This document shows, one piece after another, positions 33,956 to 45,258 of a DNA stretch of 52,387 nt. The notes beneath the pieces are model-generated. The model had not been told where the DNA came from and did no database searches. It was given only the letters and a program-made list of their open reading frames with translations. A program made the position numbers and the translations under genes. Every line of letters begins with the position of its first letter. Within the stretch, counting starts at the first letter, position 1. The DNA is from an uncultured Gammaproteobacteria bacterium (lineage in GTDB: Bacteria > Pseudomonadota > Gammaproteobacteria > Eutrophobiales > Eutrophobiaceae), in NCBI GenBank assembly GCA_938084745.1, contig CALKEZ010000003.1:1-52387 (forward strand). The letters are read 5' to 3'.

Positions 33956-36900
33956 ATGCCTAAACGTACTGATATAAAAAGCATTCTTATCATAGGCGCT
34001 GGCCCTATTATTATTGGCCAGGCTTGTGAGTTTGATTACTCCGGCGCACAAGCATGTAAAGCCTTACGCGAAGAAGGTTATCGGGTGATTCTGGTGAACT
34101 CTAATCCGGCAACCATTATGACTGACCCTGAAATGGCGGATGCGACCTATATTGAGCCGGTGCATTGGCAAACCGTGGCAAGAATTATTGAGAAGGAACG
34201 TCCCGATGCTTTATTACCCACTATGGGCGGACAGACGGCCTTGAATTGCGCGCTGGATTTGGATAAGCAAGGTGTGCTGGAAAAATTTGGTGTCGAAATG
34301 ATAGGCGCGAATAAAGAAGCGATTAACAAAGCTGAAGATCGTGATCTTTTCAGAGAAGCTATGAAAAAAATTGGTTTAGCTATGCCACGCTCGGAAATAG
34401 TGCATAACATGGAAGAAGCCAAGGCTGCTTTAGATGTTATCGGTTTCCCAGCCGTTGTTAGACCGTCTTTCACTTTAGGTGGGACCGGCGGTGGCATTGC
34501 CTATAATCGCGAGGAGTATTTCGATATTTGTGAACGTGGTGTCGAAGCATCACCTACTAATGAGGTACAAATTGATCAGTCTGTTTTAGGTTGGAAAGAA
34601 TATGAGATGGAAGTGGTCCGTGATAATAAAGACAACTGCATCATTATATGTTCAATTGAGAACCTTGACCCTATGGGTGTGCACACGGGCGATTCGATAA
34701 CTATCGCGCCGGCGCAAACATTGACGGATAAGGAATATCAAATCATGCGTGATGCTTCTATAAAAGTATTACGCGAGATAGGCGTTGATACGGGTGGCTC
34801 GAATGTACAGTTCGCCGTAAACCCTGAAAATGGTGAATTGATTGTTATTGAAATGAACCCACGTGTTTCGCGTTCATCTGCATTGGCATCAAAAGCAACC
34901 GGTTTCCCCATCGCTAGGGTTGCCGCAAAACTGGCGGTTGGCTATACATTGGATGAACTGGAAAATGAAATTACCGGTGGTGCCACACCAGCGTCATTTG
35001 AACCCAGTATTGATTATATCGTCACCAAGATACCGCGTTTCACCTTTGAAAAATTTCCACAGGCTGATGACCGCTTAACCACGCAAATGAAATCGGTGGG
35101 TGAGGTGATGGCAATGGGCCGAACTTTTCAGGAATCACTGCAAAAAGCGATACGCGGCATGGAAACCGGTGTTACCGGATTAAATGAAATCGTTGATGCA
35201 TCATCAGAAAATATTCTGGAACAAATTGAAAAAGAACTGCGTGTGCCCCGTGCGGATCGGCTCTGGTATGTAGCAGATGCCTTTCGACATGGTTTAAGTG
35301 TTGCTGATGTGTTTAACATTAGTAGTATTGACCCCTGGTTTTTAGTACAAATAAACGATCTCGTTGAAGAGGAGAATAAACTCAGAAAAGAAGGTGCTGT
35401 TTCGTTAACAACAGCACGTTTAAGACAACTGAAGCGCAAAGGATTTTCAGATGCAAGATTAGCCGAGTTAATCAATAAAACTGAATCCGAAGTAAGGCAG
35501 TTACGTATTGATAATGACATTCGTCCCGTCTTCAAACGCGTTGACTCGTGTGCGGCTGAATTCGAATCCGCGACGGCATATATGTATTCAACTTATGATT
35601 CAGAGTGTGAAGCTGCGCCGAGCGATAGACAAAAGATTATGGTGCTGGGTGGCGGTCCTAATCGAATCGGTCAGGGCATCGAATTCGATTATTGTTGTGT
35701 TCAGGCCGCATTTGCCATGCGCGAGGCGGGTTATGAAACTATCATGGTGAATTGTAATCCGGAGACTGTTTCTACAGATTATGACACATCGGATCGGCTT
35801 TATTTCGAACCGCTGACGCTAGAGAACGTGTTGGATATCATCCACATTGAAAAACCCTATGGCGTGATTGTTCAGTACGGTGGTCAAACGCCATTGAAGC
35901 TGGCTCGTGATTTGGAAAAGGCGGGTGTGCCTATTATTGGTACCAGCCCCGATTCCATTGATCTTGCAGAAGACCGGGAACGTTTCCAAAAGATGCTGGA
36001 ACAGATCGGTTTAAAGCAACCGCCAAACCGAACGGCACGAAATGTTGAACAAGCCGTAAAATCTGCGGCTGAAATTGGCTATCCACTTGTTGTTCGACCT
36101 TCCTATGTATTAGGTGGTCGAGCAATGGAAATCGTCTATAACGAAGATGATCTTAGAAACTATATGGACAAGGCAGTACAGGTCTCTAATTCATCTCCAG
36201 TGTTACTTGATCGGTTTTTGAATAATGCGATAGAAGTTGATGTTGATGCGATATCGGATGGTAAAGACGTGTGTATCGCCGGCATTATGGAACATATTGA
36301 ACAGGCAGGTGTCCATTCGGGTGATTCGGCCTGCTCATTGCCGCCACATAGTTTAAGTGATGACGTTCAGGATAAAATTGCGACTCAGGTTGGTGCTATG
36401 GCGCGTGCTTTAAACGTCATCGGTTTAATGAATACGCAGTTTGCTATACAGAATGATGATATTTATGTTCTTGAAGTTAACCCAAGAGCTTCGCGAACGA
36501 TTCCTTTTGTATCGAAAGCAACCGGCATTCCTATTGCCAAGATTGCCGTAAATTGTATGGTCGGTAACAGCTTGGCAGCGCAGGGCGTAACACATGTGCC
36601 TGTGCCGGATTATTATTGTGTCAAGGAATCCGTGTTTCCGTTTATCAAGTTTCCGGGCGTTGATCCTTTGCTTGGGCCAGAGATGAAATCGACAGGTGAG
36701 GTCATGGGTGTAGGTAAGACCTTTGGCGAAGCATTTGCCAAGGGCCAGTTGGCAGCGGGCGAGTCATTCCCGCGTTCGGGCAATGCTTTTATTAGCGTTA
36801 AAGAAATCGACAAGGAAAAAGCAATAGCTGTTGGCAGGGAATTATTAGCATTGGGTTACGAACTTTATGCAACACACGGTACATTTAAGGTACTAACTGG

Positions 36901-37177
36901 AGCAGGATTAAAATGTGAACGCGTTAATAAGGTGAGAGAAGGGCAGCCCCATATTGTTGATATGCTGAAGAATGATGCGATTGATCTGATTGTGAATACA
37001 ACCGAAGATAAAAAAGCGATTGCAGATTCATATTCAATACGAAGAACAGCACTTCAGCACAAGGTCTTTTATACAACTACAATTGCCGGTGCAATGGCGA
37101 CTGTAGAAGCATTGAAACAAAGAGATAGTGTGGGTGTAAATAGCTTACAAAATTTACATAAAGGAGTAATCGTATGA
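33956..37177 (+). CDS. carB: Carbamoyl-phosphate synthase large subunit
   Basis: Makes carbamoyl phosphate from bicarbonate, two ATP and ammonia delivered by CarA. The 1073-residue protein shows the internal duplication: two ATP-grasp halves starting with [20 protein letters not shown] near residue 9 and [18 protein letters not shown] near 560, an oligomerisation region near 400-550, and a C-terminal MGS-like regulatory domain after about 935 ([18 protein letters not shown]) that binds allosteric effectors such as UMP. Full length. The stop overlaps the greA start by four bases. Confidence 0.98.
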   Translation: MPKRTDIKSILIIGAGPIIIGQACEFDYSGAQACKALREEGYRVILVNSNPATIMTDPEMADATYIEPVHWQTVARIIEKERPDALLPTMGGQTALNCALDLDKQGVLEKFGVEMIGANKEAINKAEDRDLFREAMKKIGLAMPRSEIVHNMEEAKAALDVIGFPAVVRPSFTLGGTGGGIAYNREEYFDICERGVEASPTNEVQIDQSVLGWKEYEMEVVRDNKDNCIIICSIENLDPMGVHTGDSITIAPAQTLTDKEYQIMRDASIKVLREIGVDTGGSNVQFAVNPENGELIVIEMNPRVSRSSALASKATGFPIARVAAKLAVGYTLDELENEITGGATPASFEPSIDYIVTKIPRFTFEKFPQADDRLTTQMKSVGEVMAMGRTFQESLQKAIRGMETGVTGLNEIVDASSENILEQIEKELRVPRADRLWYVADAFRHGLSVADVFNISSIDPWFLVQINDLVEEENKLRKEGAVSLTTARLRQLKRKGFSDARLAELINKTESEVRQLRIDNDIRPVFKRVDSCAAEFESATAYMYSTYDSECEAAPSDRQKIMVLGGGPNRIGQGIEFDYCCVQAAFAMREAGYETIMVNCNPETVSTDYDTSDRLYFEPLTLENVLDIIHIEKPYGVIVQYGGQTPLKLARDLEKAGVPIIGTSPDSIDLAEDRERFQKMLEQIGLKQPPNRTARNVEQAVKSAAEIGYPLVVRPSYVLGGRAMEIVYNEDDLRNYMDKAVQVSNSSPVLLDRFLNNAIEVDVDAISDGKDVCIAGIMEHIEQAGVHSGDSACSLPPHSLSDDVQDKIATQVGAMARALNVIGLMNTQFAIQNDDIYVLEVNPRASRTIPFVSKATGIPIAKIAVNCMVGNSLAAQGVTHVPVPDYYCVKESVFPFIKFPGVDPLLGPEMKSTGEVMGVGKTFGEAFAKGQLAAGESFPRSGNAFISVKEIDKEKAIAVGRELLALGYELYATHGTFKVLTGAGLKCERVNKVREGQPHIVDMLKNDAIDLIVNTTEDKKAIADSYSIRRTALQHKVFYTTTIAGAMATVEALKQRDSVGVNSLQNLHKGVIV

Positions 37178-37650
37178 GTCAGGTACCGATGACTGTAAAA
37201 GGAGCGGAAAAACTAAAACAACAATTGCATCAACTAAAGACCGTTGACCGTCCTCGTATTACCAAGGCAATTGCAGAGGCAAGAGCGCATGGTGATTTGA
37301 GTGAGAACGCCGAATACCATGCTGCAAGAGAGCAACAAAGTTTTGCCGAAGGTCGCATCAATGCGATTGAATCAGCACTGGCCGACGCACAAATTATAGA
37401 TGTTACGACGATTAATGCAGAAGGCCGCGTTGTGTTTGGCGCTACTGTGAAATTATTGAATGTCGAGAGTGGTGCGGAAGTGACTTATCAGATTGTCGGT
37501 GAAGAAGAAGCGGATATTAATCAGGGATTGATTTCGATCACCTCACCCATCGCGCGCGCATTAATCGGTAAAGAGCAGGACGACTCTGTTGATGTGAATG
37601 CCCCGAGCGGGATCATTGAATATGAGATTCTGGAAGTACTCTATATTTAA
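37174..37650 (+). CDS. greA: Transcription elongation factor GreA
   Basis: Rescues backtracked RNA polymerase by stimulating transcript cleavage. The 158-residue protein has the N-terminal coiled coil with the tip acidic residues in [15 protein letters not shown] near residue 41, and the C-terminal FKBP-like domain with [10 protein letters not shown] near 128. The ATG overlaps the carB stop (ATGA), so it is translated from the carAB message. The carAB-greA order is common in gammaproteobacteria. A small AT-rich repeat follows the stop. Confidence 0.97.
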   Translation: MSQVPMTVKGAEKLKQQLHQLKTVDRPRITKAIAEARAHGDLSENAEYHAAREQQSFAEGRINAIESALADAQIIDVTTINAEGRVVFGATVKLLNVESGAEVTYQIVGEEEADINQGLISITSPIARALIGKEQDDSVDVNAPSGIIEYEILEVLYI

Positions 37651-37708
37651 CCGGATAAATATAGTCTGAAATTTTATAAATGTAATTTCATACTTTATAC
37701 ATCAATAA

Positions 37709-38329
37709 ATGTCTAAAGGATCAACAAGCAAAGACTGGCTGCAACGTCAAAAAAACGATCCATATGTCAAGCAAGCACAGCAATCCCATTACCGGTCACG
37801 AGCGGTGTATAAACTTCAGGAAATTGATCAAAAAGATAAGTTAATCAAGCCGAATAATTGCGTTGTGGATTTGGGGTCGGCACCAGGCAGTTGGTCCCAA
37901 TATGCCAGTGAACGAGTAAAAGCTAAGGGTCGGGTTATTTCAGTCGATATTCTACCTATGCAGCCAATAGACGGGGTTTTGTTCGTCCTGGGTGATTTTA
38001 CTGATGAAAGGGTTGAAAATGAGTGTCTTGGACATATTGGTAAACAAGGTGCTGACCTTGTAATTTCAGATATGGCCCCAAACTTAACTGGTATAAGAAT
38101 CACCGATCAAGCACGAAGCATGGCCATGGCAGAATTGATATATGATTTTTGTCATCAAGCACTTAAGCCGGGCGGCGATTTACTGATTAAGCTATTCGAA
38201 GGGGCAGGAACTGAGCAATACCGGAAATTATTAAAGGAACGATTTGCCAGCGTTATGACTCGAAAACCAGGTGCATCGCGAGATCAGTCACGGGAATTTT
38301 ATGTTTTAGCCCGTTCTTATAGGTTATAG
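37709..38329 (+). CDS. rlmE: 23S rRNA (uridine-2'-O)-methyltransferase RlmE
   Basis: Methylates U2552 of 23S rRNA; also called RrmJ or FtsJ. The 206-residue SAM-dependent enzyme has the K-D-K-E tetrad region: Lys near residue 35 (SRAVYKLQEID), the SAM motif VVDLGSAPGSWSQ near 50, Asp in ISDMAPNLTG near 118, and KLFEGAGTEQY near 158. Length matches E. coli (209). ftsH follows, as usual; yhbY, which often precedes it, is missing between greA and rlmE. Confidence 0.97.
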   Translation: MSKGSTSKDWLQRQKNDPYVKQAQQSHYRSRAVYKLQEIDQKDKLIKPNNCVVDLGSAPGSWSQYASERVKAKGRVISVDILPMQPIDGVLFVLGDFTDERVENECLGHIGKQGADLVISDMAPNLTGIRITDQARSMAMAELIYDFCHQALKPGGDLLIKLFEGAGTEQYRKLLKERFASVMTRKPGASRDQSREFYVLARSYRL

Positions 38330-38366
38330 TATCAAAAGAAATTATTAATTATTGAGGTTTATTGAA

Positions 38367-40307
38367 TTGAACGATATGGCAAAAAATCTGGTCTTGTGGG
38401 TAATTATCGCCCTGGTCCTGATGATGGTATTCAAGAATTTTGGCAATCCGGTAGTGTCAGGAGAAATCAGTTATTCTCAATTTATCTCTGATGTTAAAAC
38501 CGGACGCATTGTTTCTGTCGGCATTGAAGGCAGTTCAATTTCGGGTCGGATGTCTGATGGTAATCGATTTACCACTTACAGCCCCGAAACCAGCAATGAC
38601 GCTTTGATTGGCACATTGCTCGAAAACAACGTCGAAATTAAAGGGGTAGAGCCGAATAAAAATTCATTTTGGGCTCATGCGCTCATCTCGTGGTTCCCCA
38701 TATTATTATTGCTCGGAATCTGGATTTACTTTATGCGTCAGATGCAGGGCGGCGGCGGTGGCCGTGGCGCCATGTCATTTGGTAAAAGCCGCGCCCGTTT
38801 GTTAGGCGAAGACCAAATCAAGATCACCTTTGGTGATGTTGCTGGCGTCGAAGAGGCCAAAGAAGAGGTTGCAGAACTAGTCGAGTTTTTACGTGATCCG
38901 GCTAAATTCCAGAAACTCGGCGGCAAGATACCTTCTGGCGTATTGATGGTTGGGTCTCCGGGTACCGGTAAAACCCTGTTGGCGAAAGCTATCGCTGGCG
39001 AAGCTAAGGTTCCGTTTTTTACTATTTCTGGTTCCGACTTTGTTGAGATGTTTGTCGGTGTTGGTGCATCTCGTGTGCGTGACATGTTTGAACAGGCCAA
39101 GAAACATGCCCCCTGTATTATCTTTATCGATGAGATTGATGCTGTAGGACGTCATCGTGGCGCTGGCCTCGGTGGCGGACATGATGAGCGTGAACAGACC
39201 TTAAACCAATTATTGGTTGAAATGGATGGGTTTGAAGGAAACGAAGGGGTTATTGTGATTGCCGCAACCAACCGTCCAGACGTTTTAGACCCGGCCTTAT
39301 TAAGACCCGGTCGTTTCGACCGTCAGGTAGTTGTGCCATTGCCCGATATTCGCGGTCGTGAACAAATTCTAAAAGTCCACATGCGCAAGGTCGCGCTGGG
39401 TGATGATGTAAAGGCAAACATTATTGCGCGTGGGACGCCCGGGTTTTCAGGTGCTGATTTAGCCAACTTGGTCAATGAAGCGGCATTATTTGCGGCACGC
39501 GCCAATAAAACGCTGGTTGAAATGGAAGAGTTCGAGCGTGCAAAAGATAAAATTATGATGGGAGCAGAGCGCCGTTCCATGGTCATGAGTGAAGAAGAGA
39601 AAAAACTCACGGCATACCATGAAGCTGGCCATGCCATTGTGGGTCGTTTAATGCCATCCCATGATCCTGTCTACAAAGTAACCATTATTCCACGCGGACG
39701 GGCGCTGGGTGTCACCATGTTTTTGCCGGAAGAAGATCGTTTGAGTTATTCCAAATTGTTACTGGAAAGCCAGATATCGACGCTGTTTGGCGGGCGTATT
39801 GCAGAAGAATTGATTTTCGGTGCAGATATGGTTACCACGGGTGCAAGTAATGATATCGAACGAGCAACACTGCTCGCACGAAATATGGTAACTAAATGGG
39901 GCTTATCGCAAAAGCTTGGTCCGTTGACCTATAGCGAAGAGGATGGCGAAGTCTTTCTGGGTCACTCTGTTACCCAGCATAAAGCGATTTCCGATGAAAC
40001 ATCACATACGATTGACGAAGAAATCCGCTGTATTATCGACAAGAACTATGCGCGTTCGGAGAAAATTCTGAAAGAGAATACCGACAAGCTCCATCTCATG
40101 GCAGAAGCTTTGATTAAGTATGAGACTATCGATTCCGATCAAATCGATGACATTATGGAAGGTAAAGTGCCCAGACCACCAAAAGGATGGGACGATAATG
40201 ATGATAGCGGTACTTCGGTAAAGAAGAAAAGAAAGCCCAGAGCAAAAGCTAAATCTTCGAATGAGGATGATGCTCCTAGCAGTGAGCCTCCAGCGAAGCC
40301 CGCATAA
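38367..40307 (+). CDS. ftsH: ATP-dependent zinc metalloprotease FtsH
   Basis: Membrane-bound AAA+ protease for damaged membrane proteins and short-lived regulators such as LpxC or sigma32. I start at TTG 38367, giving (M)[10 protein letters not shown], since GAGG lies nine bases upstream; an internal ATG at 38376 would give the E. coli-like MAKN start. About 646 residues: two helices (near 8-25 and 100-120) bracketing a periplasmic domain, Walker A GSPGTGKT near 194, Walker [12 protein letters not shown] block [20 protein letters not shown], and zinc site HEAGH near 418. A terminator follows. Confidence 0.97.
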   Translation: MNDMAKNLVLWVIIALVLMMVFKNFGNPVVSGEISYSQFISDVKTGRIVSVGIEGSSISGRMSDGNRFTTYSPETSNDALIGTLLENNVEIKGVEPNKNSFWAHALISWFPILLLLGIWIYFMRQMQGGGGGRGAMSFGKSRARLLGEDQIKITFGDVAGVEEAKEEVAELVEFLRDPAKFQKLGGKIPSGVLMVGSPGTGKTLLAKAIAGEAKVPFFTISGSDFVEMFVGVGASRVRDMFEQAKKHAPCIIFIDEIDAVGRHRGAGLGGGHDEREQTLNQLLVEMDGFEGNEGVIVIAATNRPDVLDPALLRPGRFDRQVVVPLPDIRGREQILKVHMRKVALGDDVKANIIARGTPGFSGADLANLVNEAALFAARANKTLVEMEEFERAKDKIMMGAERRSMVMSEEEKKLTAYHEAGHAIVGRLMPSHDPVYKVTIIPRGRALGVTMFLPEEDRLSYSKLLLESQISTLFGGRIAEELIFGADMVTTGASNDIERATLLARNMVTKWGLSQKLGPLTYSEEDGEVFLGHSVTQHKAISDETSHTIDEEIRCIIDKNYARSEKILKENTDKLHLMAEALIKYETIDSDQIDDIMEGKVPRPPKGWDDNDDSGTSVKKKRKPRAKAKSSNEDDAPSSEPPAKPA

Positions 40308-40320
40308 ATAGGGTATAAAA

Positions 40321-40360
40321 TAAAACGTGAAGAGTAGTCCTTCTCGCTCTTCACGTTTTA
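40321..40360 (+). terminator. Terminator after ftsH
   Basis: A 14-bp stem TAAAACGTGAAGAG / CTCTTCACGTTTTA with a 12-base loop. T-rich and A-rich ends make it usable on both strands. It separates ftsH from glmM, where folP would usually lie. Confidence 0.7.
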
Positions 40361-40406
40361 TACTTCACCTTCCCCATAGACCTATTAAAATTCTGAGGAT
40401 CGGCTG

Positions 40407-41756
40407 ATTAATACAAACAAGCGAAAATATTTCGGAACCGATGGAATTCGGGGCAGTGTTGGCGAAGGTATCATCACACCTGATTTTATTATGAAGCTTG
40501 GTTGGGCAGCAGGACGTGTGCTGGCAAAAAAGGGTAATGGCCCTGTTCTGGTTGGAAAAGATACCCGCATATCAGGTTATATGTTTGAGTCCGCCCTTGA
40601 AGCAGGGCTGTCTGCAGCGGGTGTCGATATTCGTTTAATCGGACCCATGCCAACCCCGGGAATTGCTTACCTTACTAAAAATACTCGTGCCCAGGCGGGT
40701 ATTGTGATTAGCGCATCGCATAACCCGTTTTACGATAACGGTATAAAATTTTTTTCCAGTAATGGTACTAAATTGCCCGACGAGATTGAGTTGGAAATCG
40801 AGTCCGAACTGGATTTGCCGCTGCAATCTGTCCAGTCACGTTATCTTGGCAAGGCTCGACGTATTACTGATGCACCGCGACGCTATATCGAGTTTTGTAA
40901 ATCCAAATTACATAACAACGTTGATTTTAATGGTCTGCGAATTGCCATCGATTGCGCTAATGGTGCTACTTATCATATTGCCCCTAAAGTATTTGAAGAA
41001 CTTGGTGCCGAGGTTATCGTGCATGCGGCAACTCCGGATGGTATTAATATCAATGATAAATGTGGTGCAACATCACCCGCCGGACTTCAGGCCTTAGTCA
41101 AGGACTCGCGTGCAGATGTGGGTATTGCTCTGGATGGTGATGGTGACCGATTAATCATGGTCGACCAGCATGGTGATCTGATCGATGGTGACGACATTCT
41201 CTATGTTATAGCACAGTTAGAAACGCATAATTTGAAGGGCGCGGTCGTGGGTACTGTTATGAGCAATCTTGGACTGGAGCACGCGATTAAAAAAATGCAA
41301 TTGAATTTCTTGCGCGCATCAGTGGGCGACCGTTATGTTATGGAATTGTTATTGAATGAGAACCTGGTGTTGGGCGGTGAAACATCAGGTCACATTATAA
41401 ACCTTGATCGTACCACCACTGGTGATGGCATTATTGCGGCATTACAAGTGCTGGAGACGATGTCAGTTAGCGGGAAAAAATTAACTGAACTAACAGAAGG
41501 GATAACAAAGTATCCCCAGATAATGCGTAATATCAGACTTCAGGAAAAAATAGATATCACCAGAAACGATGTGATTAACGATGCTATTAAAGATGCCGAA
41601 AATGAGCTTGGTGATACGGGTCGTGTGGTTTTGAGAACTTCCGGAACGGAACCGCTGGTAAGAGTCATGGTTGAAGGAGAATGTCAGCAGCAAGTGCAGT
41701 CATTGGTTGATCAGCTCTCGGATAAGGTCAATGAAGTTGTGAATGGTTCATCGTGA
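40407..41756 (+). CDS. glmM: Phosphoglucosamine mutase, non-canonical start codon
   Basis: Converts glucosamine-6-phosphate to glucosamine-1-phosphate for peptidoglycan and LPS. The conserved N-terminus [11 protein letters not shown] is encoded upstream of the first in-frame ATG (40491). The frame is open back to a stop at 40386 with no ATG, GTG or TTG. The best fit is ATT at 40407, seven bases after GAGGA (40395-40399), giving 449 residues against 445 in E. coli; CTG at 40404 is the alternative. The phosphoserine loop [17 protein letters not shown], metal loop [19 protein letters not shown] and [12 protein letters not shown] are intact. Confidence 0.93.
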   Translation: MNTNKRKYFGTDGIRGSVGEGIITPDFIMKLGWAAGRVLAKKGNGPVLVGKDTRISGYMFESALEAGLSAAGVDIRLIGPMPTPGIAYLTKNTRAQAGIVISASHNPFYDNGIKFFSSNGTKLPDEIELEIESELDLPLQSVQSRYLGKARRITDAPRRYIEFCKSKLHNNVDFNGLRIAIDCANGATYHIAPKVFEELGAEVIVHAATPDGININDKCGATSPAGLQALVKDSRADVGIALDGDGDRLIMVDQHGDLIDGDDILYVIAQLETHNLKGAVVGTVMSNLGLEHAIKKMQLNFLRASVGDRYVMELLLNENLVLGGETSGHIINLDRTTTGDGIIAALQVLETMSVSGKKLTELTEGITKYPQIMRNIRLQEKIDITRNDVINDAIKDAENELGDTGRVVLRTSGTEPLVRVMVEGECQQQVQSLVDQLSDKVNEVVNGSS

Positions 41757-41786
41757 AGAATGGTAAACCTGTAATATAACAAACAA

Positions 41787-43901
41787 TTAAATCGACGCCT
41801 GTACACAGCGTAAAACGCCGTAATCATATTCCTCGTTTAATGCCTCATAAACCGGTTTAAGTCGACTTTTATCTGTGTCCTCCATAGCTTCAATGGTATA
41901 AATAATCTCATCATAAGCACCATCATCAAGATCGATAACATCGCGCACATCAAGTAAACCCACTTCTATCGCATCGGCAAGATGCGTGTATATCGTGCTG
42001 ATGGTTTTATTTCGCTGCCGTGCAATTTGTTCGATGGGAATGTCTTGTTGATAAAGTATCAATGTTTCGTTAATCGTTTGGCTCAGGTTGTTGTCAAGTA
42101 ATGCCGGCAATGGGTGTTTTGCGATTTCGTTCAAAAATTGCGAACCATAACGATCCAGTTTCTGTTCGCCTACACCGGAGATACGCAGCAAGTCACTGGA
42201 CGAACGCGGCCTTTTGCGCACCATCTCTTGTAAGCTGGCATCATGGAAAATGACATAGGGTGGTACGCCCATTTTATCGGCAAGCTCTGTGCGTAATGTT
42301 CGTAACGCATCCCATAGTATTTGATCTTGTGGCCGTACAGGGGATTTCTGTTTTGTTTCTTTGCCTGCTTTTTCTGTGTGAGTTTGTTTTCGCAGGTCTA
42401 GTCGTTGTTCACTACGTAATACCGGACGACATTTTTCAGTCAGGCGTAATGCACCGTGTCGTTCCATGTCGATATCAATATATCCCAACGCGATCAATTG
42501 TCTGAAAATACTACGCCATTCTGTTACAGGAAATTCTTTCCCTATGCCAAAGGTGCTGATTTTATCGTGGCCATTACGTTGTATCCGTTCATCATTTTTG
42601 CCTGTCAGAATATCGACGATGTAATTCACGCCAAAGCGTTGTTCGGTTCGGTAAATAGAGGACAGTGCTTTTTGTGCAGCTTCAGTCGCATTCCATTTTT
42701 CCGGTGGGCTCAGGCAATTGTCACAAGCACCACATTGCTCATCGGCAGCTTCATCAAAATAAGCGAGTAAGGTATGGCGACGACAGGTAATAAGTTCACA
42801 GAGTCCGAGCATGGATTCCAGTTTGTGATGTTCAACGCGTTTATATATTTCATTAGCATTTGAATTCTGCATAAATTGCCGCAGCGTAATGACATCTTTT
42901 AAGCCATAGGCCATCCATGCGTTTGCAGGCTGACCATCGCGCCCACTGCGTCCTGTCTCCTGGTAGTAAGCCTCGATACTTTTTGGTAAGTTCAGATGCG
43001 CCACGAAACGCACATCCGGCTTATCAATCCCCATGCCAAAGGCAATCGTTGCGACAATGATGACGCCTTCTTCGCGCAAAAAACGTTGTTGATTCTTTTG
43101 TCGTAGTTCTGCAGATAAGCCGGCGTGATAAGGCAAGGCTATGCGTCCCTGATCCATTAACCACTCAGCAATAGCTTCGGTTTTTTTACGCGATAGACAA
43201 TAAACAATCCCGGCATCGTTTTTATGATGTTCCTCCAGGAAACGCCATAAACGATCTTTGGGATTATTGCCCTCCGATATAGCATAGGTAATGTTGGGTC
43301 GATCAAAACTATTAATGAATACTTTTGCTTTTTCCAGTTGCAACTGCAAAATTATTTCATCACGTGTGCGTTGATCAGCCGTCGCCGTTAATGCAATTCG
43401 CGGGATACCAGGATAACGTTCATGCAATATTTTTAGTCGTTGATATTCAGGTCGAAAATCATGGCCCCATTGCGATACACAATGTGCTTCATCGATGGCA
43501 AACAGAGAAATCTGGCAGCGATCAATTAGAAACAGCATATGATTAGTACCTAGTCTCTCGGGTGCGACATACAGCAGGTCTAATTCATTATTGACTAATT
43601 GTTGTTCAACAATACGAGCGTCATCATTGCTCATACTGGAATTCAGAAAGGCAGCTTTGACTCCCAGTTGCTTCAAGGCATCGACCTGATCCTGCATCAA
43701 TGCGATCAACGGTGAAATAACAATTGCTGTACCATCGCGCACCAATGCGGGAATCTGATAACACAAAGACTTTCCGCCACCGGTCGGCATCAATACCAGT
43801 GCATCGTTGCCGTTCAGTAATTCCTGGATAATGTCTGCTTGTGAATGCCGAAACTGGTCGTAACCAAAAGTGGATTTTAAAATCGCTTGCGCGCGTTTCA
43901 T
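41787..43901 (-). CDS. recQ: ATP-dependent DNA helicase RecQ
   Basis: A 3'-5' superfamily 2 helicase of recombination and replication-fork repair. Motif I is MPTGGGKSLCYQIPA near residue 38, the Walker B box DEAH lies in FAIDEAHCVSQWGHDFRPEY near 137, and motif VI is YYQETGRSGRDGQ near 315. A zinc domain follows (CRRH, CGACDNC), then a winged-helix RQC region and an HRDC domain (about 510-590). The remaining C-terminal segment looks like an extra helix-turn-helix module, making it 704 residues against 609 in E. coli. It converges on glmM, where tpiA or secG might be expected. Confidence 0.95.
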   Translation of the reverse strand: MKRAQAILKSTFGYDQFRHSQADIIQELLNGNDALVLMPTGGGKSLCYQIPALVRDGTAIVISPLIALMQDQVDALKQLGVKAAFLNSSMSNDDARIVEQQLVNNELDLLYVAPERLGTNHMLFLIDRCQISLFAIDEAHCVSQWGHDFRPEYQRLKILHERYPGIPRIALTATADQRTRDEIILQLQLEKAKVFINSFDRPNITYAISEGNNPKDRLWRFLEEHHKNDAGIVYCLSRKKTEAIAEWLMDQGRIALPYHAGLSAELRQKNQQRFLREEGVIIVATIAFGMGIDKPDVRFVAHLNLPKSIEAYYQETGRSGRDGQPANAWMAYGLKDVITLRQFMQNSNANEIYKRVEHHKLESMLGLCELITCRRHTLLAYFDEAADEQCGACDNCLSPPEKWNATEAAQKALSSIYRTEQRFGVNYIVDILTGKNDERIQRNGHDKISTFGIGKEFPVTEWRSIFRQLIALGYIDIDMERHGALRLTEKCRPVLRSEQRLDLRKQTHTEKAGKETKQKSPVRPQDQILWDALRTLRTELADKMGVPPYVIFHDASLQEMVRKRPRSSSDLLRISGVGEQKLDRYGSQFLNEIAKHPLPALLDNNLSQTINETLILYQQDIPIEQIARQRNKTISTIYTHLADAIEVGLLDVRDVIDLDDGAYDEIIYTIEAMEDTDKSRLKPVYEALNEEYDYGVLRCVQASI

Positions 43902-44040
43902 TCAGGAGGTCGTCCTTTTGACGTTATTAAGATGTAAAATAGGATACGAAAATTGTAACTCAGCTGTATTATACACAGAGTAACTGAAATATTTTATGCT
44001 GCTAGCGACCCAAAGCGGACAAAGTTTCCTTTAAAGACTA

Positions 44041-44047
44041 GTTGGGC
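44041..44047 (+). other. Putative integron core site (R') at the left edge of the exchanger cassette
   Basis: GTTGGGC fits the cassette junction consensus GTTRRRY. It lies 32 bases before the antiporter ATG, the usual distance in gene cassettes. The seven-base site alone is weak; the case depends on the attC-like hairpin after the gene. Confidence 0.35.
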
Positions 44048-44078
44048 AACAATTACACGATTGTAAGGCAGGGCAACT

Positions 44079-45164
44079 ATGACAATTCTCTTATTTGTTG
44101 TTGGGCTAGTATTCTTAATACTTGGTGCGGAAGCATTAGTACGAGGGTCATCCCGCATAGCGACTGTCTTTGGTATATCGCCATTGGTTATCGGTCTAAC
44201 CGTTGTTGCGTTTGGCACTAGTTCGCCTGAGCTTGCGGTAAGTGTCAAATCAGTGCTATCTAGTCAGTCAAATATTGCAGTAGGAAACGTGGTTGGAAGT
44301 AATATTTTCAACGTCCTTTTTATTCTTGGTCTTTCATCGTTAATTGTACCGCTTATTGTCTCGCAACAACTGGTACGGTTAGATGTCCCTTTAATGATAG
44401 CGATGTCAATTATTACTCTAATCTTTTCCTTAGATGGAAACCTTGGTCGCGTTGAGGGTTTTGCGCTGTTTGTAAGTCTCGTTATTTATATCTGGTTTTT
44501 AATTTACCAAAGTCGCAAAGAAACCTCAGCAGTGAAAGAGGAATACGCTAGAGAATTCGGGAGTGATGAATCTGTAAAAAATAATTGGGCTAAAAATATT
44601 GGTTTGATACTTGGTGGACTCACATTATTAATACTTGGCTCACGTTGGCTCGTAGATAGTGCAGTTTCCTTTGCCCAATATTTTGGAGTAAGCGAATTGG
44701 TTATCGGATTAACGATTGTTGCAGCTGGCACTTCTCTACCTGAAGTGGTTACTTCAGTCATAGCAGCCGTTCGCGGAGAACGTGATATTGCTGTCGGTAA
44801 TGTTGTTGGTAGTAACCTCTTCAATATTATGGGAGTACTTGGACTTACCAGTATAATTGCACCAGCAGGAGTTGAGGTTTCAATTGCAGTTATCAGGTTC
44901 GATATGCCAGTCATGATTGTGGTAGCGATGGCATGTTTGCCTATATTTTTTACAGGTGGCGTAATTAGTCGTCAGGAAGGTGCATTATTACTGGGATACT
45001 ATGTAGCTTATACGCTGTACCTTATTTTAGCAGTATCCCATCATGATGCTTTACCTGAATTCAGTGCAACTATGCTGTACTTCGTTATTCCTTTAACCGC
45101 TGTTACTATAGTTATTATAGCGCTACGGGAATTACGTAATAGAAAAAAGAAGCAATCGGAATAA
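44079..45164 (+). CDS. Calcium/sodium exchanger of the CaCA family (YrbG-like)
   Basis: A 361-residue inner-membrane exchanger. It shows the family duplication: alpha-1 repeat GLTVVAFGTSSPELAVS near residue 46 with GNVVGSNIFNVLF, and alpha-2 repeat GLTIVAAGTSLPEVVTS near 212 with GNVVGSNLFNIMG. The GTSxPE and GSNxFN motifs bind the cations. There are ten predicted helices and a hydrophilic centre near 145-165. The gene stands alone between recQ and arsC-like genes and is bounded by integron-type sequences, so it may have arrived as a cassette. Transport ions follow the family; direction is not testable here. Confidence 0.92.
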   Translation: MTILLFVVGLVFLILGAEALVRGSSRIATVFGISPLVIGLTVVAFGTSSPELAVSVKSVLSSQSNIAVGNVVGSNIFNVLFILGLSSLIVPLIVSQQLVRLDVPLMIAMSIITLIFSLDGNLGRVEGFALFVSLVIYIWFLIYQSRKETSAVKEEYAREFGSDESVKNNWAKNIGLILGGLTLLILGSRWLVDSAVSFAQYFGVSELVIGLTIVAAGTSLPEVVTSVIAAVRGERDIAVGNVVGSNLFNIMGVLGLTSIIAPAGVEVSIAVIRFDMPVMIVVAMACLPIFFTGGVISRQEGALLLGYYVAYTLYLILAVSHHDALPEFSATMLYFVIPLTAVTIVIIALRELRNRKKKQSE

Positions 45165-45187
45165 TTCCAAAGATAGAGGCATAAGCT

Positions 45188-45258
45188 TTCCAAAAAATGC
45201 TCCACCGGACGGCTTTTCCCCATCGCTACAATGCTGCCGGTGAGCTTGGTCGTTAGTT
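45188..45258 (+). repeat. attC-like recombination site (59-base element)
   Basis: It begins 23 bases after the exchanger stop. The arms GCTC-C-ACCGG (45199-45208) and CCGGTGAGC (45237-45245) pair with one bulged C, as attC L boxes do with their extrahelical base. Six bases later comes GTTAGTT (45252-45258), an R'-like core; a degenerate R'' TTCCAAA (45188-45194, five of seven to RYYYAAC) precedes the left arm. Imperfect core boxes suggest an old, probably immobile site. Confidence 0.45.
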
